From positions 10,501-74,500 of the forward strand of contig CAJTRL010000010.1 in the NCBI GenBank assembly GCA_910578715.1: 64,000 nt of DNA. Direction: 5' to 3'. The notes under the pieces were generated by a model that worked only from the letters and a program-made list of their open reading frames with translations, was not told where the DNA came from and made no database searches. The DNA comes from an uncultured Lachnospiraceae bacterium (GTDB lineage Bacteria; Bacillota; Clostridia; Lachnospirales; Lachnospiraceae). Of the stretch, positions 17,410 to 26,907 are shown piece after piece; position 1 is the stretch's first letter, and each line of letters begins with the position of its first letter. The translations under genes were made by a program, and so were the position numbers.

Positions 17410-18408
17410 ATGATGAGGATGGAAAAGACAGGCTGGCTGAAGAAAATTGCGGGGATTGCGGGCATTCCCCTGGCGGCTTTTTTCATAACGACAATATTGT
17501 GCGGTGTACAGGGCGTGAAATTATTTGAAACAGAGGGAAACTGGATTCTATTTTTCCGGGCGGCGGCTTCCGTCATGCTCACAACTTTTGCATTATCGTT
17601 AAATTTAAACAGCGGAAGATTTGATTTTTCTATCGGTTCCGTGGCGCTGCTTTCTTCCGTAATCAGCGCGTCCGTCTGTACGGCGGCGGGCCTTCCGACG
17701 CCTGTCATGCTCCTTCTTTCCATCCTGTCCGGCGCGCTGCTCGGACTGGTATCGGGCATGGTATATGTCATTGTGAAACTGCCGCCGATTATCGTATCGC
17801 TGGGTGTGGCTTTATTTTACGAAGGGTTCGCTTTTTCCATTACGAAAGGGTACGGAGTATCTTTTGTGGCCAATCTGGAGCTGACAAGTTTTCCGGGCGT
17901 CGTAAATTATCTGCTCGTCATCGTGTGCGGCCTGCTTTTGTTTGTGTTTCTGTTCGACTATACGAAGTTCGGCTATGACTACAAGGCCCTGCTTTCCGGA
18001 CAGAAGGTTGCGGTCAATACCGGCATCGGGGAAATTCCCAATGCGGTTGGCTGTTATACGATTGCGGGCGCACTCATGGGAGCAGTCGGATTTATCAGCG
18101 CGACCAACACGGGCACAATACAGATGGCGCTGAATTTCGGTTCCATCGGCACGATGTTTACCGCGTTTCTGCCGATGTTTATCGGCGGATTTATCGGAAG
18201 ATTCTGCAATGAAAAAATAGGGTATCTGCTTGGAGCCGTTACGACCGCGTTTATTTCCCTGATGTATGCAAGACTGAATGTGGACGCGTCCATACAGCAG
18301 ATTGTAACCGCGCTGATTCTGGTAGGATTTCTGATTTATCTGAATAACGAAAACAAAATCATCGAGCTGGTAATGCTCAAAAAATATTTAAAAAAGCGTC
18401 AAATATAG
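17410..18408 (+). CDS. Sugar ABC transporter permease 2, RbsC type
   Basis: Second RbsC-like permease of the operon, 332 residues with about eight to nine membrane helices and the family segment LNLNSGRFDFSIGSVALLSS. The GMPVSGG loop of permease 1 is replaced by FLPMFIGGFIGR, so the two are not recent duplicates and probably act as a heterodimer. ATG 17410, 17413 and 17419 are all near GGTGAAAGG. Confidence 0.85.
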   Translation: MMRMEKTGWLKKIAGIAGIPLAAFFITTILCGVQGVKLFETEGNWILFFRAAASVMLTTFALSLNLNSGRFDFSIGSVALLSSVISASVCTAAGLPTPVMLLLSILSGALLGLVSGMVYVIVKLPPIIVSLGVALFYEGFAFSITKGYGVSFVANLELTSFPGVVNYLLVIVCGLLLFVFLFDYTKFGYDYKALLSGQKVAVNTGIGEIPNAVGCYTIAGALMGAVGFISATNTGTIQMALNFGSIGTMFTAFLPMFIGGFIGRFCNEKIGYLLGAVTTAFISLMYARLNVDASIQQIVTALILVGFLIYLNNENKIIELVMLKKYLKKRQI

Positions 18409-18425
18409 CGGGCTGGGGGAAAGGC

Positions 18426-20804
18426 ATGGGTGTTGGGATGAAATATGAGGCGGTTATTTTTGATTTGGACGGAGTTATCTGCTCCACGGACAAATATCAT
18501 TATCTGGCCTGGAAAAAGATAGCGGATGAGTTACATATCTGTTTTGATGAGACTGTCAATAACAGACTGCGGGGCGTGAGCCGCATGGAGAGCCTGGAAA
18601 TTATTCTGGAACGATATGACGGTACGCTGACGGAAGCGGAAAAACAAACGCTGGCAGACAGGAAGAATCAGATATATGTGGAGCTTCTGGAGCAGATGAC
18701 CAGAAAGGATTTGTCGAAGGAGGTATCGGAAACGCTTCATAAGCTCCGGGAAGAAGGCGTAAAACTCGCAATCGGTTCATCGAGTAAAAATGCGAAGCGT
18801 ATTTTAAAACGACTTGGACTGGAGCATTATTTTGATGCGGTAAGCGACGGTACGAATATAGCCAAATCGAAGCCGGACCCGGAAGTGTTTTTAAAAGCTG
18901 CCGGGTTTTTAAACAAAAAACCGGAAGTATGTCTGGTCGTCGAAGATGCGGCTGCGGGAATCGAGGCGGCGGCACGGGGCGGATTTGACAGTGCCGGACT
19001 TGGGGAAGCGGCGTTGTGTGAGGCAGTTACCTGTCCGATTGGGGCTTTTGGAGAACTGTTACAGGTAGTGCGGGGAATGGATAAAAATATGCGGAAAGAA
19101 CCGGAAGGAACTAATTTGAAAACGGATTTGAGAAAAGCGCCTTTTTATCTGGATGACGCGGGGTGCGCCTGGGTGGAAGAAACGTTAGAAAAGATGACGC
19201 TGGAAGAAAGAATCGGGCAGTTGTTTTGTCCAATCGGTTATTCGACCGAACCGGAATATCTGAATACGCTGCTTGGTTTTCATATAGGAGGTTTATTTTT
19301 CAGAGACGGCGTCGGAGAGGAAATGCAGAGGACTTTTGCCTATGCGCAGAATCATTCGGCGATTCCGCTTCTGATTCCGTCCAATCTGGAGGCGGGCGGC
19401 GACGGCGCGGCGACGGACGGGACGCCCTACGGAAAACAAATGGCGTGTGCGGCCGCCGGAGATAAGGAATACGCATACCGTCTCGGCAGAGTCGCGTGCG
19501 AGGAAGCGGCGGCCATCGGCATCAACTGGGCGTTCGCTCCGGTAGTCGATGTGGATATGAATTATCATAATCCGATTACCAATGTCAGGACCTACGGAAA
19601 TGACCCGGAAACGGTATATCAATATGCAAAAGAGTATATGCGCGGGGCGAAAGAATGCCATGTGGCGACGACAGTCAAACATTTTCCCGGAGACGGCGTA
19701 GATGAAAGAGACCAGCATCTTTTAACGTCCGTGAATACGCTTTCAATGGAAGAATGGGATAAAACTTATGGGGAGATTTATGAAAGGCTGATTGCGGATG
19801 GGGCACTGACGGTCATGGCCGGGCATATTGCCCTTCCGTCGTATCAGGAACATTTTGCGCCAGAGACCGGAAACCGTATCATTCCGGCGTCTTTATCCAA
19901 AGCGCTTCTTAAAGATTTGTTGCGCGGAAAGCTGGGCTTTAACGGCCTGATTATTACGGACGCGACACCGATGGTCGGTTTTACTTCCGCAATGGCGCGG
20001 GAAAAGGCGGTTCCTCTTTCCATTGAAAACGGCTGCGACATGTTCCTGTTTAACAAAGACCTGGAAGAAGATTATCGGTTTATGATGGAAGGATATCGGA
20101 AAGGGCTTCTTTCGGAAGGACGGCTGACGGAGGCGAACAGGCGGATACTCGCGTTAAAGGCGGCGCTGCAGCTGCATGAGCGAAAAGCACTGGGAAAACT
20201 GACGCCGGATGCCGGCGCGCTGAGAATTTTGAAATGCGAAAAACACAGGGAATGGGCAAAGGAACTGGCGGACGCGTCGATTACGCTTGTCAAGGACACA
20301 CAGGGACTTCTCCCGGTCGATGCGGCAAAATATCCCCGCGTCCTTCTGGAAATTCTCGGCAGCTTTCTCTCCAACGAACGGGTACTTTCCGGAATAAAAA
20401 AAGAGCTGGAAAAAAAGAACTTTCAGGTTTCCGTTTATGAGAAAGAGAATTTTGAAATCGGCGTTGATAACGTCGGGAGTTTTAAAGAAAAATACGATAT
20501 GGTCATTTATATCGGCAATGTGGAGAATGCAAGCAATCAGACGACAAACCGGTTAAACTGGTATACCTTCTGGGGACAGGGGAATAACGTGCCCTGGTTC
20601 GCGGACGAAGTCCCGGTTCTGTTCATCAGCGTGGCAAATCCCTATCACCTGCTGGATGTGCCGATGATAAAGACATACATCAACTGTTATTCCAATAATG
20701 AGTTCGTTCTTTCGTCGGTGGTAGAGAAAATAACGGGACAAAGCGGTTTCCGGGGAAAGAGCCCCATAGACCCGTACTGCGGAAGGAAAGAGCTGGCGTA
20801 TTAA
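18426..20804 (+). CDS. Beta-phosphoglucomutase fused to NagZ-like GH3 enzyme
   Basis: Fusion of 792 residues. Residues 5-220 are a canonical beta-phosphoglucomutase of the HAD family: FDLDGVI with D13 (nucleophile) and D15 (acid/base), YHYLAW, LRGVSRMESL, the SSSKN phosphate loop and AKSKPDP. Residues 235-790 are a GH3 enzyme of the NagZ type: KHFPGDG at 418-424, the Asp-x-His acid/base dyad D429-Q-H431, nucleophile D512 in ITDATPM, and an alpha/beta C-terminal domain. GH3 enzymes with this His/Asp dyad can be retaining phosphorylases making beta-sugar-1-phosphate, the mutase substrate class. There is no signal peptide, so it is cytoplasmic, fed by the ABC importer upstream. The frame is continuous with no internal ribosome binding site seen at the junction. 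ATG 18438 is an alternative start. Confidence 0.9.
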   Translation: MGVGMKYEAVIFDLDGVICSTDKYHYLAWKKIADELHICFDETVNNRLRGVSRMESLEIILERYDGTLTEAEKQTLADRKNQIYVELLEQMTRKDLSKEVSETLHKLREEGVKLAIGSSSKNAKRILKRLGLEHYFDAVSDGTNIAKSKPDPEVFLKAAGFLNKKPEVCLVVEDAAAGIEAAARGGFDSAGLGEAALCEAVTCPIGAFGELLQVVRGMDKNMRKEPEGTNLKTDLRKAPFYLDDAGCAWVEETLEKMTLEERIGQLFCPIGYSTEPEYLNTLLGFHIGGLFFRDGVGEEMQRTFAYAQNHSAIPLLIPSNLEAGGDGAATDGTPYGKQMACAAAGDKEYAYRLGRVACEEAAAIGINWAFAPVVDVDMNYHNPITNVRTYGNDPETVYQYAKEYMRGAKECHVATTVKHFPGDGVDERDQHLLTSVNTLSMEEWDKTYGEIYERLIADGALTVMAGHIALPSYQEHFAPETGNRIIPASLSKALLKDLLRGKLGFNGLIITDATPMVGFTSAMAREKAVPLSIENGCDMFLFNKDLEEDYRFMMEGYRKGLLSEGRLTEANRRILALKAALQLHERKALGKLTPDAGALRILKCEKHREWAKELADASITLVKDTQGLLPVDAAKYPRVLLEILGSFLSNERVLSGIKKELEKKNFQVSVYEKENFEIGVDNVGSFKEKYDMVIYIGNVENASNQTTNRLNWYTFWGQGNNVPWFADEVPVLFISVANPYHLLDVPMIKTYINCYSNNEFVLSSVVEKITGQSGFRGKSPIDPYCGRKELAY

Positions 20805-20824
20805 AGACGAGGGAAAAACCGAAT

Positions 20825-23362
20825 ATGAAAATAGTACATTTGCGGACCAATCATTTGAAAAATCCACTGGGATATGATTTTTCCTTTCTGACGCTTTCCT
20901 GGAAAGTGAAAGGAATCGTTTCCGGCTTTGCTAAAGAAGTCAGAGTCATTGTTTCGGAAAGTGAAGATATGACAGCACCTGTTTATGACAGCAGTGTCAT
21001 GAAAGAATTTCGGGAATGCCAGCTAGCGGTATCTTTTCCGATGAAGCCCAGAACCCGGTATTTCTGGAAAGTCATGCTCGCTGCGCAGACAGGAGAACGG
21101 GTTGAAAGTGAAACCGCATGGTTCGAAACGGCCAAACGGGAAGAGGCGTGGGAAGCCGCTTTTATCTCCGCGCCCGAAGACCGGGAAAGGATGCCCGTTC
21201 TTTGCCGGGATTTTTCCGTCAGGGAAAAGCCCGGCAGGGCCAGACTGTACCTGTTCGGCGCGGGGCTTTACGAAGTGGAAATAAACGGAGAAAAGGCGGG
21301 AGACGAATATCTTCTGCCGGGCTATCATTCCTATGATTTGCTGATGGAATATCAGACCTTCGATATTACCCGGCTTTTGCGGGAAGGTGACAACCGCGTC
21401 AGCATTCTGCTGGGCGAAGGATGGTATAAGGGAAGATTCGGATTCGACGATGTATACGAAAACCTGTACGGAGACAGGAAAATGTGCATCGCGGAGCTTT
21501 ATATGGAAGATGCGGCGGGAAGAACGGAAAAAATTCTCACGGACGGAAACTGGACGGCTTATGCCGGAACCATTGGCCGGAACAATATTTACGACGGAGA
21601 ATGGCAGGACGATACGCTGGAAAATAAACCGTTGCCCGTCGAGATAGTGGAGGCGGAAAAGGCGCTGCTGGTAGAACGTTCCGGGCCGCCAGTCCGGAAA
21701 GTGGAAACATTTCTTCCGGTGTCGGAGCAAGCGCGCCGCAGCGGTTATCTGCTTCTGGATTTCGGAGAAAGCATCACCGGATGGGTGGAGTTTACGGGAA
21801 AATTGGAGAGAGGACAGCGCATCCGGCTCCAATACGGCGAACTGCTGCAGAATCAGGAATTTTACAGGGAGAACCTGCGGACGGCCAAAGCGGAGTTTGT
21901 CTATGTTTCCGACGGGAAGGACAAGATGGTGCGTCCGCATTTTACATACTATGGATTCCGATATGTCCGGGTGGATGGATTGAAAGAAGGGCAGCATCTT
22001 GTGTTCCGGGCATTCCGCCTGATGTCGGATATCGAAACGACGGGAAGAATTGAAACCTCAAATGAAAAGGTAAACAGGCTTTTTGCCAATACGATGCGCT
22101 CCCAGAAATGTAATTTCCTGGATATTCCCACGGACTGTCCGCAGAGGGATGAGCGAATGGGCTGGACGGGGGACGTAAACATCTTTGCGAAGACCGCCTG
22201 TTTTCATATGGACAGTGCCGCTTTTTTCAGGCATTATGCCAAAAGCCTGTATCGGGAACAGCAAATATTGCATGGAGCGGTTCCGTTTTTTGCACCCCGT
22301 CCCAAAGTGCCGGTAAGAGAGAATACCAATCCTTTTTATTTGGACGGCGGGGCCTGTATCTGGGGGGATGTGGCGGTTACGCTTCCCTGGACGCTGTACC
22401 AGTATTACGGAGACAAATCCCTGCTGCGGGAACAGTACCCGATGATGAAATTGTGGGTCGAGTATGTCCGTGAAAGGTCAAAAGAAAACGAGATTCCTTT
22501 TTTGTGGCAGAACGACAGACAGCTGGGAGACTGGCTGGCACTTGACAACGGTGATATTCATAATCCAATCGGAAGGACGGACAGCGCATTTCTGGCGTCG
22601 GCCTGTTATTATAAGTCGGCAGCGACGCTGGCGAAAGCCGCCGAGGCGCTTTCTTATATGGAAGCGGAGAACTGGCGGGAGCTTTCCCAAAATATCCGGG
22701 ACGCTTTTTTAAATTCCTATTTTACGGAAGAAGGTTTTCTGCGGACGCAGCTTACGCAGACGGCGTGCGCCGTCCTGCTCGATATGGAATTGTACCCGGA
22801 AAACGCCGGAAAATATCTGGTGAGGACGCTGGAACGGCTGATAAAGGAAAACGGCGGGCATCTGAACACGGGTTTTGCAGGGACGCCCGTTTTGTGCCCG
22901 GCCCTGTCGGCGCATGGACAAAACGAACTGGCCTGTTCGCTGCTTTTAAACGAAGAATATCCGGGATGGCTCCACGAAGTCTCTCTGGGAGCGACCACTG
23001 TCTGGGAGAGATGGAACTCGCTGGATGAGAACGGAACTATCAGCGGAACCGGAATGAACAGCCTGAACCATTATGCCTATGGAAGCGTTGCGGACTGGAT
23101 GTACCGTTATATGTGCGGCTTTCATCCTCACATGGCGGAAACGGTCAGGATGACAATCAGGCCGATGCCGGATGAGAGATTTACGTATGTGAAGGGATGC
23201 TTTGAATCTGTGTTCGGGACTTACCGGAGTGAATGGCGCAGGAGGGCGGAAGGAGGATTTGAATATGAAATCGAGGTTCCTTTTAACGCCAATGCGGAAA
23301 TTATTTTTCCGGACGGAAGAAAACATCTTGTAGAATGCGGCGTATACCGCTTTGATAATTGA
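20825..23362 (+). CDS. GH78 alpha-L-rhamnosidase
   Basis: Protein of 845 residues in the GH78 order: N-terminal beta-sandwich domains (1-390), an (alpha/alpha)6 barrel, and a C-terminal beta domain. The family signature TDCPQRDERMGWTGD is at about 435-449 and includes the acidic residues (D442, E443) of the catalytic centre; GATTVWERWNS near 722 is also typical. There is no signal peptide, so it removes terminal rhamnose from imported glycosides. Next to the mutase-GH3 fusion, it suggests catabolism of rhamnosyl-glucosides such as those on plant phenolics (inference). Confidence 0.92.
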   Translation: MKIVHLRTNHLKNPLGYDFSFLTLSWKVKGIVSGFAKEVRVIVSESEDMTAPVYDSSVMKEFRECQLAVSFPMKPRTRYFWKVMLAAQTGERVESETAWFETAKREEAWEAAFISAPEDRERMPVLCRDFSVREKPGRARLYLFGAGLYEVEINGEKAGDEYLLPGYHSYDLLMEYQTFDITRLLREGDNRVSILLGEGWYKGRFGFDDVYENLYGDRKMCIAELYMEDAAGRTEKILTDGNWTAYAGTIGRNNIYDGEWQDDTLENKPLPVEIVEAEKALLVERSGPPVRKVETFLPVSEQARRSGYLLLDFGESITGWVEFTGKLERGQRIRLQYGELLQNQEFYRENLRTAKAEFVYVSDGKDKMVRPHFTYYGFRYVRVDGLKEGQHLVFRAFRLMSDIETTGRIETSNEKVNRLFANTMRSQKCNFLDIPTDCPQRDERMGWTGDVNIFAKTACFHMDSAAFFRHYAKSLYREQQILHGAVPFFAPRPKVPVRENTNPFYLDGGACIWGDVAVTLPWTLYQYYGDKSLLREQYPMMKLWVEYVRERSKENEIPFLWQNDRQLGDWLALDNGDIHNPIGRTDSAFLASACYYKSAATLAKAAEALSYMEAENWRELSQNIRDAFLNSYFTEEGFLRTQLTQTACAVLLDMELYPENAGKYLVRTLERLIKENGGHLNTGFAGTPVLCPALSAHGQNELACSLLLNEEYPGWLHEVSLGATTVWERWNSLDENGTISGTGMNSLNHYAYGSVADWMYRYMCGFHPHMAETVRMTIRPMPDERFTYVKGCFESVFGTYRSEWRRRAEGGFEYEIEVPFNANAEIIFPDGRKHLVECGVYRFDN

Positions 23363-23426
23363 TTTTCTTTTCTTGCGGTGATAAAATATTGCCAGAAAAA
23401 TACTGATGTAGAGGGAGGAATCTGTT

Positions 23427-23846
23427 ATGGCAAAACTTATCATCACGGTTGAAGGGGGAAAAGTAACGCAGACGCTGAACTTTCTGGACAGAAATATCAA
23501 GGATAACCGTTATGTATACGGAAACGGCAACGAGTCCGGCATTATGGAAGACCCGGAAAAAATATACGGAGATATTCCCGAATGTGAAAGAATCAGCGAT
23601 GTCTACAACGAACTGCTGGAGGCGGTAAATCTTGGCAAAGTTCAGATTACCGATATCATGCGGCGGCTGAACGAGCTGGAAAAAGAAATGGACCAGTATG
23701 AGATTCCCAGGCCGGAGAGCGAGCGGGAGCATGTGATTACGCTGAATAATGACGATATACAGGCTCTTGCGGGTAAAAGCGGCGTTTCTTCTTTTGAGAC
23801 GGACAGACATATTGAAGAGGCAATAAAGAAGCTGATTCATCAGTAA
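23427..23846 (+). CDS. Unrecognised acidic cytoplasmic protein
   Basis: Protein of 139 residues I do not recognise. Residues 1-30 are beta-rich (MAKLIITVEGGKV), 50-95 predicted helical with heptad-like leucines (ISDVYNELLEAVNLGKVQITDIMRRLNELEKEM), and the C-terminal 20 helical. No membrane segment, no metal ligands. It has a good GAGGGAGGA site and is co-directional between glycosidase genes, but with 64 and 44 base gaps. It is a real gene by codon use and site; no function is proposed. Confidence 0.65.
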   Translation: MAKLIITVEGGKVTQTLNFLDRNIKDNRYVYGNGNESGIMEDPEKIYGDIPECERISDVYNELLEAVNLGKVQITDIMRRLNELEKEMDQYEIPRPESEREHVITLNNDDIQALAGKSGVSSFETDRHIEEAIKKLIHQ

Positions 23847-23890
23847 GGGAATGGATGGAAAGCTGACAGACCGACAAGTTAGGAGACGCT

Positions 23891-24808
23891 ATGGCTGGAT
23901 ATTTATTTGTACATTTTACCGGAGAAGAAAAGGACGGGGAGCAGATTTATTTTTCCCTGAGCCGGGACGGACTGCACTGGAATGATGTAAACCGGGGAGC
24001 CCCTGTTCTGCGCTCGACGATTGGAACCCGCGGCGTAAGAGACCCTTTTCCGGTAAGAAATCCTCTGGACGGGAAAATCTATCTGATTGCGACGGATTTG
24101 CGAATTGAAGCGGGAAACGGATGGGAAGCCGCTCAGGAACGGGGAAGCCGGAGTCTGATTGTATGGGAAACAAAAGACCTGGTTCATTTTGACGGACCGC
24201 GCAGCTGTGAAGTGGGAATTGCGCAGGCCGGATGCGTCTGGGCGCCGGAAGCCGTATTTGACAGGCGGGAAAATGCTTTCTTAGTCTTTTTCGCTTCCAT
24301 GACAAAGAACGGCGGAAACAAAGGAAAACACCGGATTTATGCTTCTTATACGAAAGATTTCAGGGAATTTACGGAAACCTTCCTGTATATGGAACGGGAA
24401 AATCATGTCATCGACACGACGATACTGGAAAGCGGCGGGCGTTATTACCGCATTTCCAAAGACGAAACGGAGAAACGGCTGATTCTGGAATCGTCGGATT
24501 CTCTGACGGGAATGTTTACGCAGATAGTTTCTCCCGTGCTGGCAAAGTTAAAAGGCGTGGAGGGACCGGAAGGATATCTGCTTCCGGACGGGAAGACCTG
24601 GTGCCTGATTGCCGACCGCTTTGAAGAAGGGACCGGTTATCTGCCGATGCTGACAGAGGATTTATCTTCCGGGGATTTCCGGATATTACAGCCTGACCGG
24701 TACGATATGGGCGGAACGAAAAAACGTCACGGCGGTATTTTACAGATTACGGATGAAGAATATGAGAGACTGGAGGGCGCCTGCCGTGCAGAAACTGTTA
24801 TTGCTTGA
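23891..24808 (+). CDS. GH43-like five-bladed propeller glycosidase
   Basis: Protein of 305 residues matching the GH43 beta-propeller: base D51 in GVRDPFPVRN, pKa modulator D175 in HVIDTTILE, and general acid E224 in VEGPEGYLL; WAPEAVF (117-123) is also typical. Substrates in the family are arabinosides, xylosides or galactosides; the substrate here is not clear. No signal peptide. TAGGAGA site 5 bases before the ATG. Its last 23 bases overlap the response regulator gene that follows. Confidence 0.82.
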   Translation: MAGYLFVHFTGEEKDGEQIYFSLSRDGLHWNDVNRGAPVLRSTIGTRGVRDPFPVRNPLDGKIYLIATDLRIEAGNGWEAAQERGSRSLIVWETKDLVHFDGPRSCEVGIAQAGCVWAPEAVFDRRENAFLVFFASMTKNGGNKGKHRIYASYTKDFREFTETFLYMERENHVIDTTILESGGRYYRISKDETEKRLILESSDSLTGMFTQIVSPVLAKLKGVEGPEGYLLPDGKTWCLIADRFEEGTGYLPMLTEDLSSGDFRILQPDRYDMGGTKKRHGGILQITDEEYERLEGACRAETVIA

Positions 24809-25472
24809 GGATGATATCAGCCTGGTGGACGGCCTGACCTGGTCGCTTACAAAGAACGGATTTGCGGTGGAAGTAGCCAGAACCGTCAAAGAAGCGGAAA
24901 AAATGCTCGCCATGCGGGATGACTTTGCTCTGCTTCTTTTTGATGTGACGCTGCCGGACGGAAACGGCATTTCTTTGTGTGAGAAGCTCCGGGCGTCGGG
25001 TGACCGGACGCCTGTTATTTTTCTGACGGCGTCGGATGAGGAGACGAGCATTATCAGAGGGCTGGACTGCGGCGGCGACGATTACATGACGAAGCCGTTT
25101 AAACTGGGCGAACTCTGCTCCCGCATCCGCGCCCTGCTGCGGCGCAGCGCGGGCCGGAACCCGGAAGAAGGCATACTGCGCAGCGGGGACCTGGTGGTGA
25201 ATCTGACGGAGGGCAGAGCGCTGCTGCGGGGGGAAATTGTGGAACTTACGGCGGCGGAATACAGACTTTTGTGTCTGCTTCTGACGAACAGGGGAAAGGT
25301 GCTTACGAGGACGGCGATTCTCGACAGACTCTGGGACGGCGCCGGAAGCTTTGTGGATGACAACACCCTGTCCGTATATATCCGCCGCCTTCGTGAAAAA
25401 CTGGAAGAGAATCCTTCCGCACCGAACTATTTAAAGACCGTGCGGGGCATCGGATATAAATGGGAGGGGTGA
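24786..25472 (+). CDS. OmpR-family response regulator
   Basis: Receiver domain with phospho-acceptor D53 (LLFDVTLPDG), T81 and K103, followed by a winged-helix OmpR/PhoB DNA-binding domain (LTAEYRLLCLLLTNRGKV to NYLKTVRGIGYKWEG); 228 residues. The start is GTG 24786, 8 bases after GGAGGG, inside the end of the GH43-like gene. The partner kinase begins 5 bases after its stop and an ABC exporter follows, the layout of Bce/Vra-type peptide-sensing or envelope-stress modules. Confidence 0.92.
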   Translation: MQKLLLLEDDISLVDGLTWSLTKNGFAVEVARTVKEAEKMLAMRDDFALLLFDVTLPDGNGISLCEKLRASGDRTPVIFLTASDEETSIIRGLDCGGDDYMTKPFKLGELCSRIRALLRRSAGRNPEEGILRSGDLVVNLTEGRALLRGEIVELTAAEYRLLCLLLTNRGKVLTRTAILDRLWDGAGSFVDDNTLSVYIRRLREKLEENPSAPNYLKTVRGIGYKWEG

Positions 25473-25477
25473 GGCTT

Positions 25478-26704
25478 ATGGAGTTTTTATATGAAAAACA
25501 CGCGCGGGGATTTTGTATTTTTCTTGCGGTGCTCTGTATTTTACAGACGGTTTTTATGGGCCTGTCGGGAATATTTCAGACGTACGGGCTCAGAAGGGAA
25601 CTGGTAAGACGGGAAAAGGCGGCGGCTTCTTATCTGCTGGATAAGGAAGTGCCGCCTTCTCTGCTTGCTTCCGCCTGGAATCAGACGGAGGTGACCGGAG
25701 AGGGAGAGGACTTTGTCGAAAAAATAGGGCATACGGAGCGGAGTCAGGGTTATCTGCTGCTCCTTGCCGGACAGACTTCCGTTCCGCTGTTATTGCTGCT
25801 GATTGCGGAGGGGCTTCTGTTTTCGGCGGCGCTGCTTACCGGTGCCGCCGTTTTTCTGCGAAAAAGGGAGCGGCTTTATGAACAGGCGGAGAAGGTTGTC
25901 GCCGGATATGCGGACGGAACATACAACATCCATCTGCCGGAAGACGGAACCGGGGCGGTATACCGCCTGTTTGGCAAAGTGGAGCAGCTTGCGCTGTCGC
26001 TCCAGGCAAAGAGCGAAAACGAACGCGGCGCCAGAGAGTTTCTGAAGGATATGATATCCAATATATCCCATCAGCTGAAAACGCCGCTGGCGGCGCTTGG
26101 AATGTATCTGGAAATTATGGAAGAGGAAGCCGGAAACGCGGAAACGGTCAGGACTTTTCTGACCAAATCCATGCGCTCCCTTGAGCGGATGGAACAGCTG
26201 ATTCATGCCTTGTTAAAAATAGCGCGTTTAGATACGGGAAGCATTGTGTTTGAGAAAAGACAGTGCGATGTTGCGGAAATAACGGCACAGGCCATAGCGG
26301 AATTAACGGAGCGGGCCGGACAGGAGAAAAAGAAGATAATCGTGGAGAGCACACCCGGAGAGCAGATTTTCTGCGATATGGAATGGACAAAAGAGGCTCT
26401 GGAAAATCTGGTAAAAAATGCGCTGGACCACACGGAAGAAGGCGGAACCATACGGATTGGGTGGAGCCATTCTCCGGCTATCGCGCGGCTGACGGTGGAA
26501 GATGACGGATGCGGCATCGAGCCGGAGGATATCCACCATATTTTCCGGCGGTTTTACAGGAGCCGGAGCTCCGGCGACAGACAGGGAGCGGGGCTCGGCC
26601 TTCCTCTTGCGAAGGCCATTGTGGAAGGACAGGGGGGAACGCTGTCCGTGGAAAGCGCGCCGGGAGAAGGGAGCGTTTTCCGAATGTCTTTTCCGACGGC
26701 GTGA
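25478..26704 (+). CDS. Membrane sensor histidine kinase
   Basis: Kinase of 408 residues. Membrane helices at about 11-33 and 100-127 flank a short extracellular segment of about 65 residues. Then a HAMP-like linker, phospho-acceptor H198 in NISHQLKTPLAAL, and a HATPase domain with N, G1 (DDGCGI) and G2 (GAGLGLPLAK) boxes. ATG 25478 follows GGGAGGGG. It phosphorylates the upstream regulator. The small sensor loop suggests sensing at the membrane or through the ABC permease downstream, as in BceS-like systems, although here the loop is not minimal. Confidence 0.92.
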   Translation: MEFLYEKHARGFCIFLAVLCILQTVFMGLSGIFQTYGLRRELVRREKAAASYLLDKEVPPSLLASAWNQTEVTGEGEDFVEKIGHTERSQGYLLLLAGQTSVPLLLLLIAEGLLFSAALLTGAAVFLRKRERLYEQAEKVVAGYADGTYNIHLPEDGTGAVYRLFGKVEQLALSLQAKSENERGAREFLKDMISNISHQLKTPLAALGMYLEIMEEEAGNAETVRTFLTKSMRSLERMEQLIHALLKIARLDTGSIVFEKRQCDVAEITAQAIAELTERAGQEKKKIIVESTPGEQIFCDMEWTKEALENLVKNALDHTEEGGTIRIGWSHSPAIARLTVEDDGCGIEPEDIHHIFRRFYRSRSSGDRQGAGLGLPLAKAIVEGQGGTLSVESAPGEGSVFRMSFPTA

Positions 26705-26763
26705 AGGCGGTATCATTTTCCGATGATAGGAAATCGATACAGGGTGTTTGTCAGTTATCTCAT

Positions 26764-26802
26764 CTTACGAATCTGTAAGGAAGGATTCACCGGGCTGTAA
26801 GG
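26764..26802 (+). promoter_or_regulatory. Candidate response-regulator operator before ABC genes
   Basis: CTGTAAGG occurs twice, at 26773-26780 and 26795-26802, 22 bases apart (two helical turns), and the first makes an inverted repeat with CTTAC at 26764-26768. OmpR-type regulators bind such repeats. It lies in the only sizeable gap between the kinase and the ABC genes. Confidence 0.4.
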
Positions 26803-26907
26803 CGGCGGTGCTATGCTTTTTCCATGACAGGTGATTGCTGCGGGCCGGACAGCTTATGTCCGGTCTTTGGCAAAAGCCAGGCAGAAGAAAAAGCGGAGGT
26901 ATGTCAG

